Source of the DNA: Cupriavidus consociatus
GTDB lineage: Bacteria > Pseudomonadota > Gammaproteobacteria > Burkholderiales > Burkholderiaceae
DNA length: 64,000 nucleotides
Reading direction: 5' to 3'
Assembly: GCF_017814975.1 (NCBI RefSeq)
Contig: NZ_JAGIQA010000002.1
Location: 372,001 to 436,000, forward strand
Part shown: positions 48,362-56,914 of the stretch, piece by piece
Position numbering within the stretch: the stretch's first letter is position 1
Layout: the number at the start of each line of letters is the position of its first letter
The notes under the pieces: generated by a model
The model's database searches: none
Told to the model about the DNA's origin: nothing
What the model saw: the letters and a program-made list of their open reading frames with translations, nothing else
Made by a program: the position numbers and the translations under genes

Positions 48362-48630
48362 TGTCCTCTCCATTTTGAAATAGGCATGTAGAAACAGCGC
48401 AGAGCCGCTCCTGCGCAACAGCTTATGACGGCAGATTCCGCTTGGGCAGCCGTCCCGGGTTGCACGCAGGGTTCGGCAAACTTGGACAATGGCGCCCTGC
48501 GAGGCGCGGTGCGCCCAAGGCTTGCCCGGATGGCAGCGGGCGCCGGCGCTGGAGTATGATCGGGGCGTCACCCACCCGCCCCCCTCAACAAACGCCGCCG
48601 GCATTGGAATGCCCGGCGAGTCCCCATGCC

Positions 48631-49542
48631 ATGCTCGATCTGAAGGACGTCTATTACTTCGTGCAGGTGGTCGACCGCGGCGGATTCACCGCCGCTGGCG
48701 AGGCGCTCCGGCTTCCGAAGTCAACGCTCAGTCACCGCGTGAAGGAGCTGGAAGCCTCGCTGGGCGTGCGGCTCATCAACCGGACCTCGCGCCAGTTCGC
48801 GATGACGGAGGTGGGTCAGGAGTTCTACCAGTACGCCTTGGCGCTGATGCGCAGTGCCGAGCTTGCCGAAGAAGCCATGCGCCAGCGGCTGGCGGAGCCG
48901 AGCGGCGTGATCCGCGTGACGGTGGCTGTGGACATTGCCCAGTTCGCGCTGCGCCACGTCCTGCCGACCTTCCTATCCGACCACCCCAAGGTGAGAATCG
49001 ACGAAACCGCCACGGACAGGATCGTGGACATTGTCGGCGAGGGGTTCGACCTGGCGATCCGGGGTCATGTCGGCCAGCTGCAGGACTCCAACCTGGTCCA
49101 GCATCCGCTGGCCAGGACACCGTGGTATCTCTTCGCGGGGCCCGACTATCTCGAACGGACGTCAGTGCCGACACAACCCGAGGATCTTGCGTCTCACACC
49201 ATCATCGCCATGGCGGGCAAGAGTGCGTCCCAATGGCAATTGCAGGGCCCGGACAAGCGCGTGGTCACCGTGCCGTTTGAACCGAGATTCCTGAGCAACA
49301 GCCTGATTTCGCTGAAAGAGGCGGCGTGCGCGAACGTCGGCGTTGCCGCGCTGCCGGTATACGCCTGCCAGGCCGAGCTCAAGGCTGGCGGGCTGCGGCA
49401 GATATTGCCGGAATGGATTGCCGCGGACGCCCGTATCACCGCACTCATTCCCTATCGCACGGGCCTGCTGCCGGCGGTCCGCACACTGGTGGACTATCTC
49501 GCCGTGGTGCTGCCCGAGGTGACGGCGTTCGACCGGCACTGA
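48631..49542 (+). CDS. LysR-family transcriptional regulator
   Basis: This 303-residue regulator has an N-terminal helix-turn-helix (about 1-60, GGFTAAGEALRLPKSTLSHRVKELEASLG) and a periplasmic-binding-protein-like effector domain (about 90-295). I use the ATG at 48631, as the open frame extends upstream without a ribosome site. It diverges from the dioxygenase-wrbA operon across 269 bp, the classic layout for a LysR activator, and resembles the linR position in lindane pathways. A hydroquinone is the likely effector, by inference. A TATGAT box at 48555-48560 may belong to its promoter. Confidence 0.9.
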   Translation: MLDLKDVYYFVQVVDRGGFTAAGEALRLPKSTLSHRVKELEASLGVRLINRTSRQFAMTEVGQEFYQYALALMRSAELAEEAMRQRLAEPSGVIRVTVAVDIAQFALRHVLPTFLSDHPKVRIDETATDRIVDIVGEGFDLAIRGHVGQLQDSNLVQHPLARTPWYLFAGPDYLERTSVPTQPEDLASHTIIAMAGKSASQWQLQGPDKRVVTVPFEPRFLSNSLISLKEAACANVGVAALPVYACQAELKAGGLRQILPEWIAADARITALIPYRTGLLPAVRTLVDYLAVVLPEVTAFDRH

Positions 49543-50250
49543 GCCTGCCGAAAACGCCGGGCCGTCGGGACCGCGCCATGCGCGACCGGACTGGCCTGCC
49601 GCTTTGCTGACGGAAAAGGAAGATAGCGCCGTCCAGCGGGATCGGCGCTCGCGTGGTGGAGTGCTTGCTTCGCGACAGGTGTCTTTTCTTGCGCGGTTCA
49701 GCGGCGTATGCGTAGAACCGCACCGACAGGGTGGCGAACATGTCGGATGCACCTTGCGTTGGCAACGCGATTAACGCTGAAATAAAGCTGGATCAATTCC
49801 GCTATTCGCAGTTGAAACACACTTTATAGAGCCAGGTTTAAGCACTAAAGCGGATGCTAAGTCAATGGAGCATCATCCAGCATGGAAGACGCGGGGCTGC
49901 TTTTTTGCCTCGCTTTTATAGCCTCCCGGGATCCCCCGGTACCGGGAGGCTTCTTTTCCGCTCGCTACGGTTGCGGCCGAAGCAGCTAGCAAGGCGTCAA
50001 TGAACGTACGCAGCCTGCACTACAGCAAGGACCGTGACGTGTGGCACCCCGGGCACCTCAATGAAATGTGCCATTTACGCCAATCATTCCGCACAGCCGC
50101 GAGCCGGTATGCGGCACCATATCCCATTTGATCTTCACCCTGCCCCTGGTCGAGGCACCTCGGGAAAATGCGCGCCACGCTTCCGTCTCGCTTTTTTGGA
50201 CCTAATCTAGATTCAGTTTTTCCCCCCGGATCCGCGGCAGGGAGTTCGCC
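49543..50250. other. Long lower-GC intergenic spacer before acdS
   Basis: About 700 bp contain no supported protein gene. The part 49770-49920 is clearly lower in GC than the rest of the window. It leads into a strong hairpin with a T-rich tail (49921-49957), so a small untranslated RNA of roughly 100-180 nt is possible. The right part includes the acdS leader. This could be an insertion boundary. Confidence 0.5.
49921..49957 (+). terminator. Intrinsic terminator with no upstream gene
   Basis: GCCTCCCGG (49921-49929) pairs with CCGGGAGGC (49942-49950), followed by TTCTTTT. The nearest plus-strand gene (LysR) ends 380 bp upstream, so it may end an unseen short transcript. Confidence 0.7.
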
Positions 50251-51264
50251 ATGGCACTTGATCTCGACAATCGCTTCGGCCGCATCTCGCTTGGATTCTT
50301 TCCATCGCCGATTCATCGGCTCGACCGCCTGTCCGAAGCGCTCGGCGTCTCGGTGTGGGCAAAGCGCGACGATGTCTCGTCCGGACTCGCGTTTGGCGGC
50401 AACAAGATTCGCAAGCTTGAGTGGCTCGCCGCCGACGCGGTGCGACAAGGCGCCGACACGCTCGTTTCCATCGGCAACATTCAGTCGAACCACACGCGTC
50501 AGGTTGCGGCTGTCGCGGCGGTGCTCGGCATGCGCTGCCGGCTGGTGCAGGAGGCGTGGACACACTGGGACGATCCGGTCTATGACAAGGTCGGCAATAT
50601 CCTGCTGTCACGGCTGATGGGCGCCGAGACGCTGCTCGAGGGCGAGGGCTACTCGACCGAGGTGAAGGAGACGTGGTCGCGCGCCCTGGAGCAGGTGCGC
50701 CGGGAAGGCGGCAAGCCTTACGCGATTCCAGCGGGTGCATCCGATCATCCCCTTGGTGGTCTCGGCTATGCGAACTTCACCGATGAGCTCGCGCGCCAGG
50801 AAGCGCAAATGGGCGTGTTCTTCGACACCGTGATTACCGCGACCTGCACCGGTTCGACACAGGGCGGCATGGTCGCGGGCTTCAAGGCCCAGGACCGGCC
50901 GCGCCGCCTGATTGGCATCGATACCGCCTGCAACGAGGCGATGACCCGGCGTGCCGTGACGAAGAGCGCGCGGCAGACTGCGGAACTGATCGGCATCCGG
51001 AAGCCGATCGACGACGCCGACGTGGTCATCGATCCCCGTTTCTCGGGTCCGGACTATGGCATCCCTGACGATCGGACGATCGATGCGATCCGCACGGCAG
51101 CGCGGCTTGAGGCGATGCTCACCGATCCGGTGTACGAGGGCAAATCGATGGCAGGCCTGATCGCCATGGCGAAGGCGGGTGAGATTCCGAAGGAAGCGAA
51201 CGTGCTGTACGTGCATCTGGGTGGCGCGCCCGCGCTGAATGCGTATCACAAGGCGTTCGCATGA
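50251..51264 (+). CDS. acdS: 1-aminocyclopropane-1-carboxylate deaminase
   Basis: This 337-residue PLP enzyme of the tryptophan-synthase-beta fold would break the plant ethylene precursor ACC into 2-oxobutyrate and ammonia. The Schiff-base lysine is Lys52 in FGGNKIRKLE and the catalytic serine is Ser79 in IQSNHTRQ. The residues used to tell ACC deaminase from D-cysteine desulfhydrase are both in the deaminase state: Glu296 in VYEGKSM and Leu323 in VHLGGAPALN. The usual divergent acdR (Lrp-type) regulator is absent. AGGGAG precedes the ATG. It suggests life with plants. Confidence 0.88.
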   Translation: MALDLDNRFGRISLGFFPSPIHRLDRLSEALGVSVWAKRDDVSSGLAFGGNKIRKLEWLAADAVRQGADTLVSIGNIQSNHTRQVAAVAAVLGMRCRLVQEAWTHWDDPVYDKVGNILLSRLMGAETLLEGEGYSTEVKETWSRALEQVRREGGKPYAIPAGASDHPLGGLGYANFTDELARQEAQMGVFFDTVITATCTGSTQGGMVAGFKAQDRPRRLIGIDTACNEAMTRRAVTKSARQTAELIGIRKPIDDADVVIDPRFSGPDYGIPDDRTIDAIRTAARLEAMLTDPVYEGKSMAGLIAMAKAGEIPKEANVLYVHLGGAPALNAYHKAFA

Positions 51265-51306
51265 TCGGCTTGCGACACCGTATGGCAAGCCGACAGGCGC
51301 TCACGA

Positions 51307-51492
51307 CTATGCCAGCCGCTCAGCCATGCAGGCCGCCAGGTCAAGCAGCTGATCCCTGCAGTTCAAGCCGATGCCGGGAAACAGCCGTGCGATCCCGGTG
51401 CAGCTCAGCATCGCCATGACAAATACGTATCCGGCCACGAGCGCCAGCGCCGGCTGGCCGTGGCTCGCTGAGGCCAGGTTCTGACTATTCAA
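51307..51492 (-). CDS. Possible small membrane protein overlapping the patatin end
   Basis: A 61-codon frame starts at a TTG that overlaps the patatin stop by a few bases. It encodes one clear hydrophobic stretch (PALALVAGYVFVMAMLSCTGIA, about 14-35). The overlap would allow coupled translation, but the start is weak and no family is recognised. Confidence 0.25.
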   Translation of the reverse strand: MNSQNLASASHGQPALALVAGYVFVMAMLSCTGIARLFPGIGLNCRDQLLDLAACMAERLA

Positions 51493-52975
51493 CGCCGTAT
51501 CGCGCCGCGGTCGATGCGCGCTCGAATTCGCGGATCACCGGGTTGCCAAGGATGGCATCCCGTCCCGCTTCGATCAGGCGATCGACGTCCTGCTCGGGCA
51601 GGCGCAGCCTGGTCGGCAGATCGTTCAGGCTTGCAGCACGCTCCTTGCCTAGGGCATCGAACGAGATCCGCGTGACGAAGAATTCGACTTCGTCGCACCG
51701 CCAGCGCGGGAGGCGTGCAGCGATTTCCCGCTGCCGGTCAAGCGGCAGCCGGCACCGATACGCCACGAGGTCGTTTCGCCACTGCTGCATCATGGGGACG
51801 AAGGCGTCATAGGTCATTCGAACGTTGGTTGCCATTGCCGCGTCAATGGCCGCGTTTGCGACTTCGATGCCGGAGGGTCCATCCTGGCTTTGGTTCCAAT
51901 CGCCGCGCGGGCCCTGGCCTGCGTCTACAACGATGAAAAGCAGCCGCCGCACATTGATCGCGTCATTCTCGCTCATCGGACCGTAAGGCGTGCCCAGCAG
52001 CATGCGCGATTGCAAGATCGTGGCCAGGCCGTAGTTGTCGGTCACCCCGCCGTCGACCAGCTTGATGTACTTTCCCTTCGAAGTGTCCCGGAGATCGCGA
52101 ACGGCGTTTGCCAACGCACCGAACAGCAGCGATTGCCCGGGCGCCTGGGCACGGTCAAGGTTCGGCAGCGGTGCACTGCAAGCCTCGGGATGCTTTTGAA
52201 CGACGATCGGTGCGAAGAAGACCGGGACCGCCATGGATGCGGCGACGGCCTCGGAAACCGGAAAGCTCGCGAGATCGCTGCATAGCGCATCGAATGCATG
52301 CTGGCTGAACGGGAACGCGACTCGGTAGTAGACGTTGGTGGCGTTGATCCAGACGATCGGCTTGCCGCGGCGGAACATGTCGGCGTACGTCGCGCCCTTG
52401 AAGACGTCTTCGTCGAGCCATGCCTGGAGGTCTTCCCGGTCGTTGAGCCCTCCCGCGAACAGGCGCGCAAGGTTGACCGGATTCAGGAGACTGAAGCGAA
52501 GTCCCGCCTCTCCGTCCTTCAACAGCACGGATCGCAAGTTCGCCAGGCTGGCCTTGCCGTGCAGACCGAAGTACGCGGCGGTGATGGAGCCTCCGGACAC
52601 GCTGCTGATGAATGCGACGTTGTCCAGCAGGGACGCGCTCCCAGGGCCTTTCATGGCGTCGAGTCCCTGCAGGGCGCCGAAGGCGAAGGCTGCGGCGCGC
52701 GTGCCACCGCCGGAGAACGACATGGCGACGGTTGTCTGGCCGACGACATCGATGGGCTCGCGCATGGCCGCGGATACGCTGCCAGCCGCGGCCTGAGGCA
52801 GATTGCGCGGAGCATTGTGAGGAAGCGACCCGCAGGCACCGAGTCCCGCGAGCAGAAGCGGCATCAGGGTGCGGCAGGCCCTGCCGCAGGCGAGTCGCGC
52901 TCTCCCCGGCCCCTCCATTTGCCAAGGCAGGCTGCTCTTGCGTCGAAGCGCGTGGTCATGTCGAAGCTTCCACAT
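51485..52975 (-). CDS. Patatin-like phospholipase, probable lipoprotein
   Basis: This 496-residue protein has a signal ending MPLLLAGLGACGS, so lipidation at about Cys48 is likely. The patatin core (about 80-350) shows the oxyanion loop SGGGTRA, the nucleophile in SVSGGS (about 126) and the catalytic Asp in VDGGVTDN. It should cleave phospholipid or lysophospholipid in the envelope. The annotated start (ATG 52975) gives a long N-region before the signal; ATG 52918 is an alternative. The C-terminal 130 residues are helical and unassigned. Confidence 0.85.
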   Translation of the reverse strand: MWKLRHDHALRRKSSLPWQMEGPGRARLACGRACRTLMPLLLAGLGACGSLPHNAPRNLPQAAAGSVSAAMREPIDVVGQTTVAMSFSGGGTRAAAFAFGALQGLDAMKGPGSASLLDNVAFISSVSGGSITAAYFGLHGKASLANLRSVLLKDGEAGLRFSLLNPVNLARLFAGGLNDREDLQAWLDEDVFKGATYADMFRRGKPIVWINATNVYYRVAFPFSQHAFDALCSDLASFPVSEAVAASMAVPVFFAPIVVQKHPEACSAPLPNLDRAQAPGQSLLFGALANAVRDLRDTSKGKYIKLVDGGVTDNYGLATILQSRMLLGTPYGPMSENDAINVRRLLFIVVDAGQGPRGDWNQSQDGPSGIEVANAAIDAAMATNVRMTYDAFVPMMQQWRNDLVAYRCRLPLDRQREIAARLPRWRCDEVEFFVTRISFDALGKERAASLNDLPTRLRLPEQDVDRLIEAGRDAILGNPVIREFERASTAARYGVE

Positions 52976-53438
52976 TGGACGAGGTCAGGAACGTGTTCGG
53001 CGTGGTGGCGGCCCGCGCGAAAGGAGGGTCGAGCTTCGCTGCCGCGAGGGTCCGGGGTGTCCGCGCCCTTCGAGATATTACGGCATCTCCATGGGGGCCG
53101 CAGGACCCGCAGATGGGGGTCGGTAGCTGCGGAGAAAGCTGGAGGGCGGACGAAGGTCATTCAGTACTGAACGCCAGCTTGACCGACCTTGACTGATTTG
53201 GAGCCGTCACAGGAGGGACAGGTGATTCGAATTGAATGTGCCTCCCGGCTCGCATGTTCCACGGCGCGCATTGTCACGTTGCTCAAATCGGTGCGCGATC
53301 TCAGCGCCGAGCGCCTAGAATGCCCGTGATCGCATAGGACGACGGTTCGCTGGAGCGCTCCTGCAGGCACCGGATAGAGACTACTATGAAGCAACGCACC
53401 CGCCCCGGGGGTAACGGTAACCACTGAGGGAGACCGCA
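52976..53438. other. Divergent intergenic region
   Basis: About 460 bp lie between the patatin gene and a divergent small secreted-protein gene. A short minus-strand frame with a CPSC knuckle near 53190-53270 was seen but lacks a start and partners. No promoter was convincing. Confidence 0.45.
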
Positions 53439-53819
53439 ATGGCGAGAAAACTGAGCCGGCTCGCAGTAACGACTGCGGCACTCATGGCATTGACGGTGGC
53501 GACTGGCTCCCGCGCCGATGAAGTCCCGCTGATCACCGGCAAGCAATGGACGGATTCCTCTGAACAGACAAAAAAGGCCTATCTGGTAGGCATTGCCAAC
53601 CTGGTCCAGGTTGATATTGCCTTTCACGAAGGCAAGCCGCCACCTGACTCGCAAAGCATCGTTCCGCGCTTTGCGAGAGGGCTCAGGGGCCATTCGCTCG
53701 ACTCCGTGCGCCAGGGCGTGGATCGCTGGTACGCAACACATCCTGACCAGTTGCAGCGGCCGGTCATTGAAACGATCTGGTTCGAAATGGTTGTTCCCGG
53801 TCTGCAGACCAGGAAGTAG
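53439..53819 (+). CDS. Small secreted protein, unknown function
   Basis: This 126-residue protein has a signal peptide (about 1-26, LAVTTAALMALTVATGSRA). The mature part is mostly helical and has no cysteine (TGKQWTDSSEQTKKAYLVGIANLVQ; SLDSVRQGVDRWYATHPDQL). It vaguely resembles small periplasmic proteins of the Rap1a/Tai type, but this is not firm. GAGG lies before the ATG. A glycine-zipper lipoprotein gene starts nine bases downstream, so they form an operon. Confidence 0.72.
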   Translation: MARKLSRLAVTTAALMALTVATGSRADEVPLITGKQWTDSSEQTKKAYLVGIANLVQVDIAFHEGKPPPDSQSIVPRFARGLRGHSLDSVRQGVDRWYATHPDQLQRPVIETIWFEMVVPGLQTRK

Positions 53820-53828
53820 GGGGATGCC

Positions 53829-54059
53829 ATGAAACGACGCCAACTGATTGGTGCAGCGCTGGCCATCGCCAGCGCTGCCGCGTGCACGAATATGACACCG
53901 CAGCAGCAAGGCACCGTGACCGGAGCCGGCATCGGCGCGGCGGCGGGTGCCGGCATCGCGGCCATTGCGGGAGGTAGCGGCTGGACTGGCGCGGCGATCG
54001 GTGCCGTGGCTGGCGGCGTAGCGGGCAACATCAAGGGCAGCAAGCAGCAGCAGTGGTAG
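53829..54059 (+). CDS. Glycine-zipper lipoprotein
   Basis: This 76-residue protein has a lipoprotein signal ending IASAAAC (Cys19). A glycine-zipper membrane segment follows (AGIGAAAGAGIAAIAGGSGWTGAAIGAVAGG), then a short polar tail with three Gln. Such proteins resemble the N-terminal part of YiaD/OmpA-like lipoproteins and often insert into the outer membrane under stress. It is co-transcribed with the secreted protein upstream. Confidence 0.8.
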   Translation: MKRRQLIGAALAIASAAACTNMTPQQQGTVTGAGIGAAAGAGIAAIAGGSGWTGAAIGAVAGGVAGNIKGSKQQQW

Positions 54060-54557
54060 GTCGCCCTGAGGCCCGTCGCGTACGAGCCCGATCCCCATGA
54101 GTTGGCGAAGCTAGCCAGCTTCCCGCCGGCGCCCAATCTGTAGCGATGTTGCGCTTCGATCTGTGCGGAACCTCACAGACAAGCCAACTGTATCGTGCCT
54201 GTTGCCCAGTTCCCGGCTTTGCCTCGAGCCCCTGAGAGCGGCTACCGGACAGAGGCATGCCCTTCCCGGCCGCCACGCATCGGCCGTCCTCCGTTTCCAA
54301 AGCCAGGCACGTGACCAGCCCGTTGTCCGGGATTCGGTTCTCCCGCAGCCGGCTCTGTATGGCGCTTGACCGGCAACTGTCGTAATTCGCCGACACTACT
54401 GTGTGTCTTCGGCGGTTTCCGGTCATCGGTTGCTGGCGGGAATCGGGCTGCGCTCCTAAGCTCGAACAGGCTGCCCGGCAGCATGCTGCAAGGGCAAGCA
54501 CGCAAGGAATGAAGTGTGGCTGGCGCCCAAGGAAAAAAGAGAAGAGAGGAGAACAGC
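54060..54557. other. Intergenic region before the porin gene
   Basis: About 500 bp contain no supported gene. GC is lower than average around 54330-54450, where the porin promoter may lie. No clear boxes or palindromes were identified. Confidence 0.5.
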
Positions 54558-55721
54558 ATGTCACTGAAAAGGACGGCCCTGGCGTCTCTGCTGGGATGGC
54601 CGCTGGCGGCCCTTGCGCAGTCAAGCGTAACGCTGTACGGCGTGATCGACGCCAACCTGGAATTCGTCAACCATGCGGGCGCCGTGCCGACGTCCGCCAA
54701 CGGGTTCAACCCTGGACCGGGCAACGATGTCTACCGGCTGACTTCCGGCGGACTTTCCGGGTCGCGCTGGGGCCTGCGCGGCAACGAGGACCTGGGGGGC
54801 GGCATCAAGGCCATCTTCGTGCTGGAAAGCGGATTCGGCCTCGATACCGGCCAGTCGCAGCAAAGCGGCCGCCTGTTCGGCCGCCAGGCGTTCGTGGGCC
54901 TCCAGAGCAACCGCTTCGGCCAGGTCAGCCTGGGCCGGCAGTACACCTCGATGTTCGAGGCCCTGGCTAACTTCTCCCCAACCGCCTATGCCACGCAGTA
55001 TGAGCCGGTCGTCTTGCAGTCCGGCCCTAACTACCGGGAGGACAACACCATCAAGTACACCGGAAAGTTCGGCGGACTGACTGCCCTCGCGCACTGGTCC
55101 TTCGGCGCCGGGGTGACCCTGCCCCCCTCGGTAGGGTTCCCGATCCCGATCGGCGGCAATGGCGAAGTCCCCGGGCAGTTCCGACGCGACACCGCTTACG
55201 GCGGGGCACTGGCTTACACGTTCGGCCCGTTTGCCGCGACCGCCGGCTATGACCAGTGGAATCCCACCATCGGCACCGGCACAGGCACCATCAAGAAGGC
55301 CGTGGTTGGCGCCAGCTATGCGCTCGGCCCCGCCAAGATCATGGGAGGCTACCGCTGGGGCCAGAACAGGAACGCGGCCGATGTCCTGATCCAGCGCGAT
55401 GACTTCTACTGGATCGGGGCCAACTACCAGGTCACACCGGCGCTCGCGCTCACGCTCGAGTACAACTACGACGACGTCAAGAACCTTTACGGCAACACAA
55501 GCGTCGCCAACCCGTGGCAGATTTCCTTCGTGGCCGACTACTCGCTGTCCAAACGCACGGATCTCTACGTGACCACGGCCTATGCCAGGAACGCCGGGTT
55601 GATGCTCGAGTCGCTGGCGACCTTTTACGCCAACAGCCTGGCTCTAGGTAACAGCTATGTCCTGGGCAACGGGCAGAGCAACATGTTTGGTGTCGCCTTA
55701 GGCGTCCGGCACAGGTTTTAA
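54558..55721 (+). CDS. Gram-negative general porin
   Basis: This 387-residue outer-membrane trimeric porin is of the beta-proteobacterial type (OmpC/PhoE-like, Porin_4). The signal peptide ends PLAALAQ (about 21), followed by the typical SSVTLYGVIDANLEF. The L3-type region GLDTGQSQQSGRLFGRQAFVGLQS and the C-terminal strand ending GVRHRF (terminal Phe) are diagnostic. GAGGAG lies before the ATG at 54558. It may serve uptake of the aromatic acids handled by the operons nearby, but substrate specificity is not visible. Confidence 0.93.
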   Translation: MSLKRTALASLLGWPLAALAQSSVTLYGVIDANLEFVNHAGAVPTSANGFNPGPGNDVYRLTSGGLSGSRWGLRGNEDLGGGIKAIFVLESGFGLDTGQSQQSGRLFGRQAFVGLQSNRFGQVSLGRQYTSMFEALANFSPTAYATQYEPVVLQSGPNYREDNTIKYTGKFGGLTALAHWSFGAGVTLPPSVGFPIPIGGNGEVPGQFRRDTAYGGALAYTFGPFAATAGYDQWNPTIGTGTGTIKKAVVGASYALGPAKIMGGYRWGQNRNAADVLIQRDDFYWIGANYQVTPALALTLEYNYDDVKNLYGNTSVANPWQISFVADYSLSKRTDLYVTTAYARNAGLMLESLATFYANSLALGNSYVLGNGQSNMFGVALGVRHRF

Positions 55722-55730
55722 GTGCCTGCG

Positions 55731-55753
55731 TCGGCAGCCTGAGGCTGCCTTCC
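55731..55753 (+). terminator. Possible porin terminator
   Basis: GGCAGCC (55733-55739) and GGCTGCC (55743-55749) form a seven-base stem with a TGA loop, about 12 bp after the porin stop. Only TT follows, so it is a weak terminator candidate. Confidence 0.4.
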
Positions 55754-55805
55754 CACGAGGGAACGTCCACAACCTCTTACAGGGCAATGATCCTTGTCGC
55801 ACATC

Positions 55806-56282
55806 TTATTGCCGCACAGGCGACAGCACGAGCAGCGTGGACGTGCCATGTGCCAGAACGCGCCCGTCCATCGCAAGCACGCGAGCCTCCGCAGTAATTA
55901 TTTGCCGGCCTTGGTTCACAACGCGGCCTTCGACGCGGACCCTGCCTGTGTCAGGCTTGATCGGTCGGGAGAAATTTCCCTTTGTTTCGACAGTGGTGTA
56001 GCCGACACCAGCCGGAAGCAGTGAGTTGGCTGCGCAGGCGGCTGCGCTGTCTATGAGCGTCAGCGGCCATCCCCCGTGCACCGAGCCCATGGGATTGAGC
56101 AGCCGGGACGACGGCTCGCCTTCGAACGCGGCGAATCCGTCGTCAACCTCGACCAGCCAGAAGTCGAGGACCTGCGAGATGGGCGGCTGTGGAAGATGTC
56201 CGTCCACGATTGCCTGAAGGACTTCCCTTCCGTTCATGTTTGCGACGTCGGCGGGCGAGGCCAGCCCATATCGATAGTCCAT
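55806..56282 (-). CDS. PaaI-type hotdog thioesterase
   Basis: This 158-residue hotdog-fold protein would hydrolyse an acyl-CoA or aryl-CoA. The motif LLNPMGSVHGGWPLTLIDSAAACAA (about 62-85) has the HGG and Asp arrangement of PaaI/YdiI-like thioesterases. I use the ATG at 56282 (MDYRYGLAS). It diverges from a MarR gene across only 68 bp containing an inverted repeat, so MarR is likely its regulator. The CoA substrate is unknown. Confidence 0.85.
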   Translation of the reverse strand: MDYRYGLASPADVANMNGREVLQAIVDGHLPQPPISQVLDFWLVEVDDGFAAFEGEPSSRLLNPMGSVHGGWPLTLIDSAAACAANSLLPAGVGYTTVETKGNFSRPIKPDTGRVRVEGRVVNQGRQIITAEARVLAMDGRVLAHGTSTLLVLSPVRQ

Positions 56283-56310
56283 CTCGTCAGATCTCCTGGT
56301 TGTTGTTAAA

Positions 56311-56341
56311 ATATGCAGGTACATACAATGCATCTGCATAT
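56311..56341. promoter_or_regulatory. Inverted repeat between thioesterase and MarR genes
   Basis: ATATGCAG and CTGCATAT are perfect eight-base arms separated by 15 bases, in the 68-bp divergent region. It is well placed as a MarR operator that controls both genes. Confidence 0.6.
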
Positions 56342-56350
56342 ACTATAGCC

Positions 56351-56809
56351 ATGAAGATGGGAAAACAAGGCGCCCGGACCCTGCGCGCAGACGCCGATGC
56401 GGCTCTCGATGTCGATCTCGGCTGGTGGTCGCGCCTGCTGGCGCGCAGGGTCACCGCAGCGTTGGATGAGGCGCTGGCACCATCGGGCCTGACCAGTACT
56501 CAATTTGGACTGATGTGCCTGATTGCGTCGGCAACCGACGACACGCTTGGCGCATTGGCGCAACGGGCCGGGCTCAATCAATCGACAATGTCAAGGAACG
56601 TGGATCAACTTGTCGGCACAGGGATGGTGGAAGTCGTGATGACAGAAGCCGATCGCCGCCGCCGCGCGGTCTGGCTGACAGAGACGGGCGCCTTGAGTTT
56701 GCAGCAGGCCCTCGCGCTGTGGCAGCCAGCGCACCGCGCGTTGCTTCGAAAGCTAGGCTTGGAAGCGCACAACATCGTGGGCGAGGTCGCGGCGAAGCTG
56801 GCGGAGTAG
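56351..56809 (+). CDS. MarR-family transcriptional regulator
   Basis: This 152-residue dimeric regulator has the winged helix-turn-helix of MarR (about 45-115, LGALAQRAGLNQSTMSRNVDQLVGTGMV with wing TEADRRRRAVWLT). I use the ATG at 56351. It would repress itself and the divergent PaaI-type thioesterase through the inverted repeat between them. The ligand could be an aromatic acid or its CoA ester, given the neighbourhood. Confidence 0.9.
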   Translation: MKMGKQGARTLRADADAALDVDLGWWSRLLARRVTAALDEALAPSGLTSTQFGLMCLIASATDDTLGALAQRAGLNQSTMSRNVDQLVGTGMVEVVMTEADRRRRAVWLTETGALSLQQALALWQPAHRALLRKLGLEAHNIVGEVAAKLAE

Positions 56810-56914
56810 CGTCAGCGAGGGCTTGTCGAAGCCTGCGGGCCTCGACGGGCTGTTCGGGGGCGTCGCGAGCCTTGTTTTCCCTGATCGTCGAAGCGTACCG
56901 CGACCTGCTGCCGC

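Noticed and set aside
53161-53481. Minus-strand frame with a CPSC knuckle upstream of the secreted-protein gene.
   Set aside because: It lacks a second cysteine pair and a plausible start, and it runs into the promoter region of the divergent gene.
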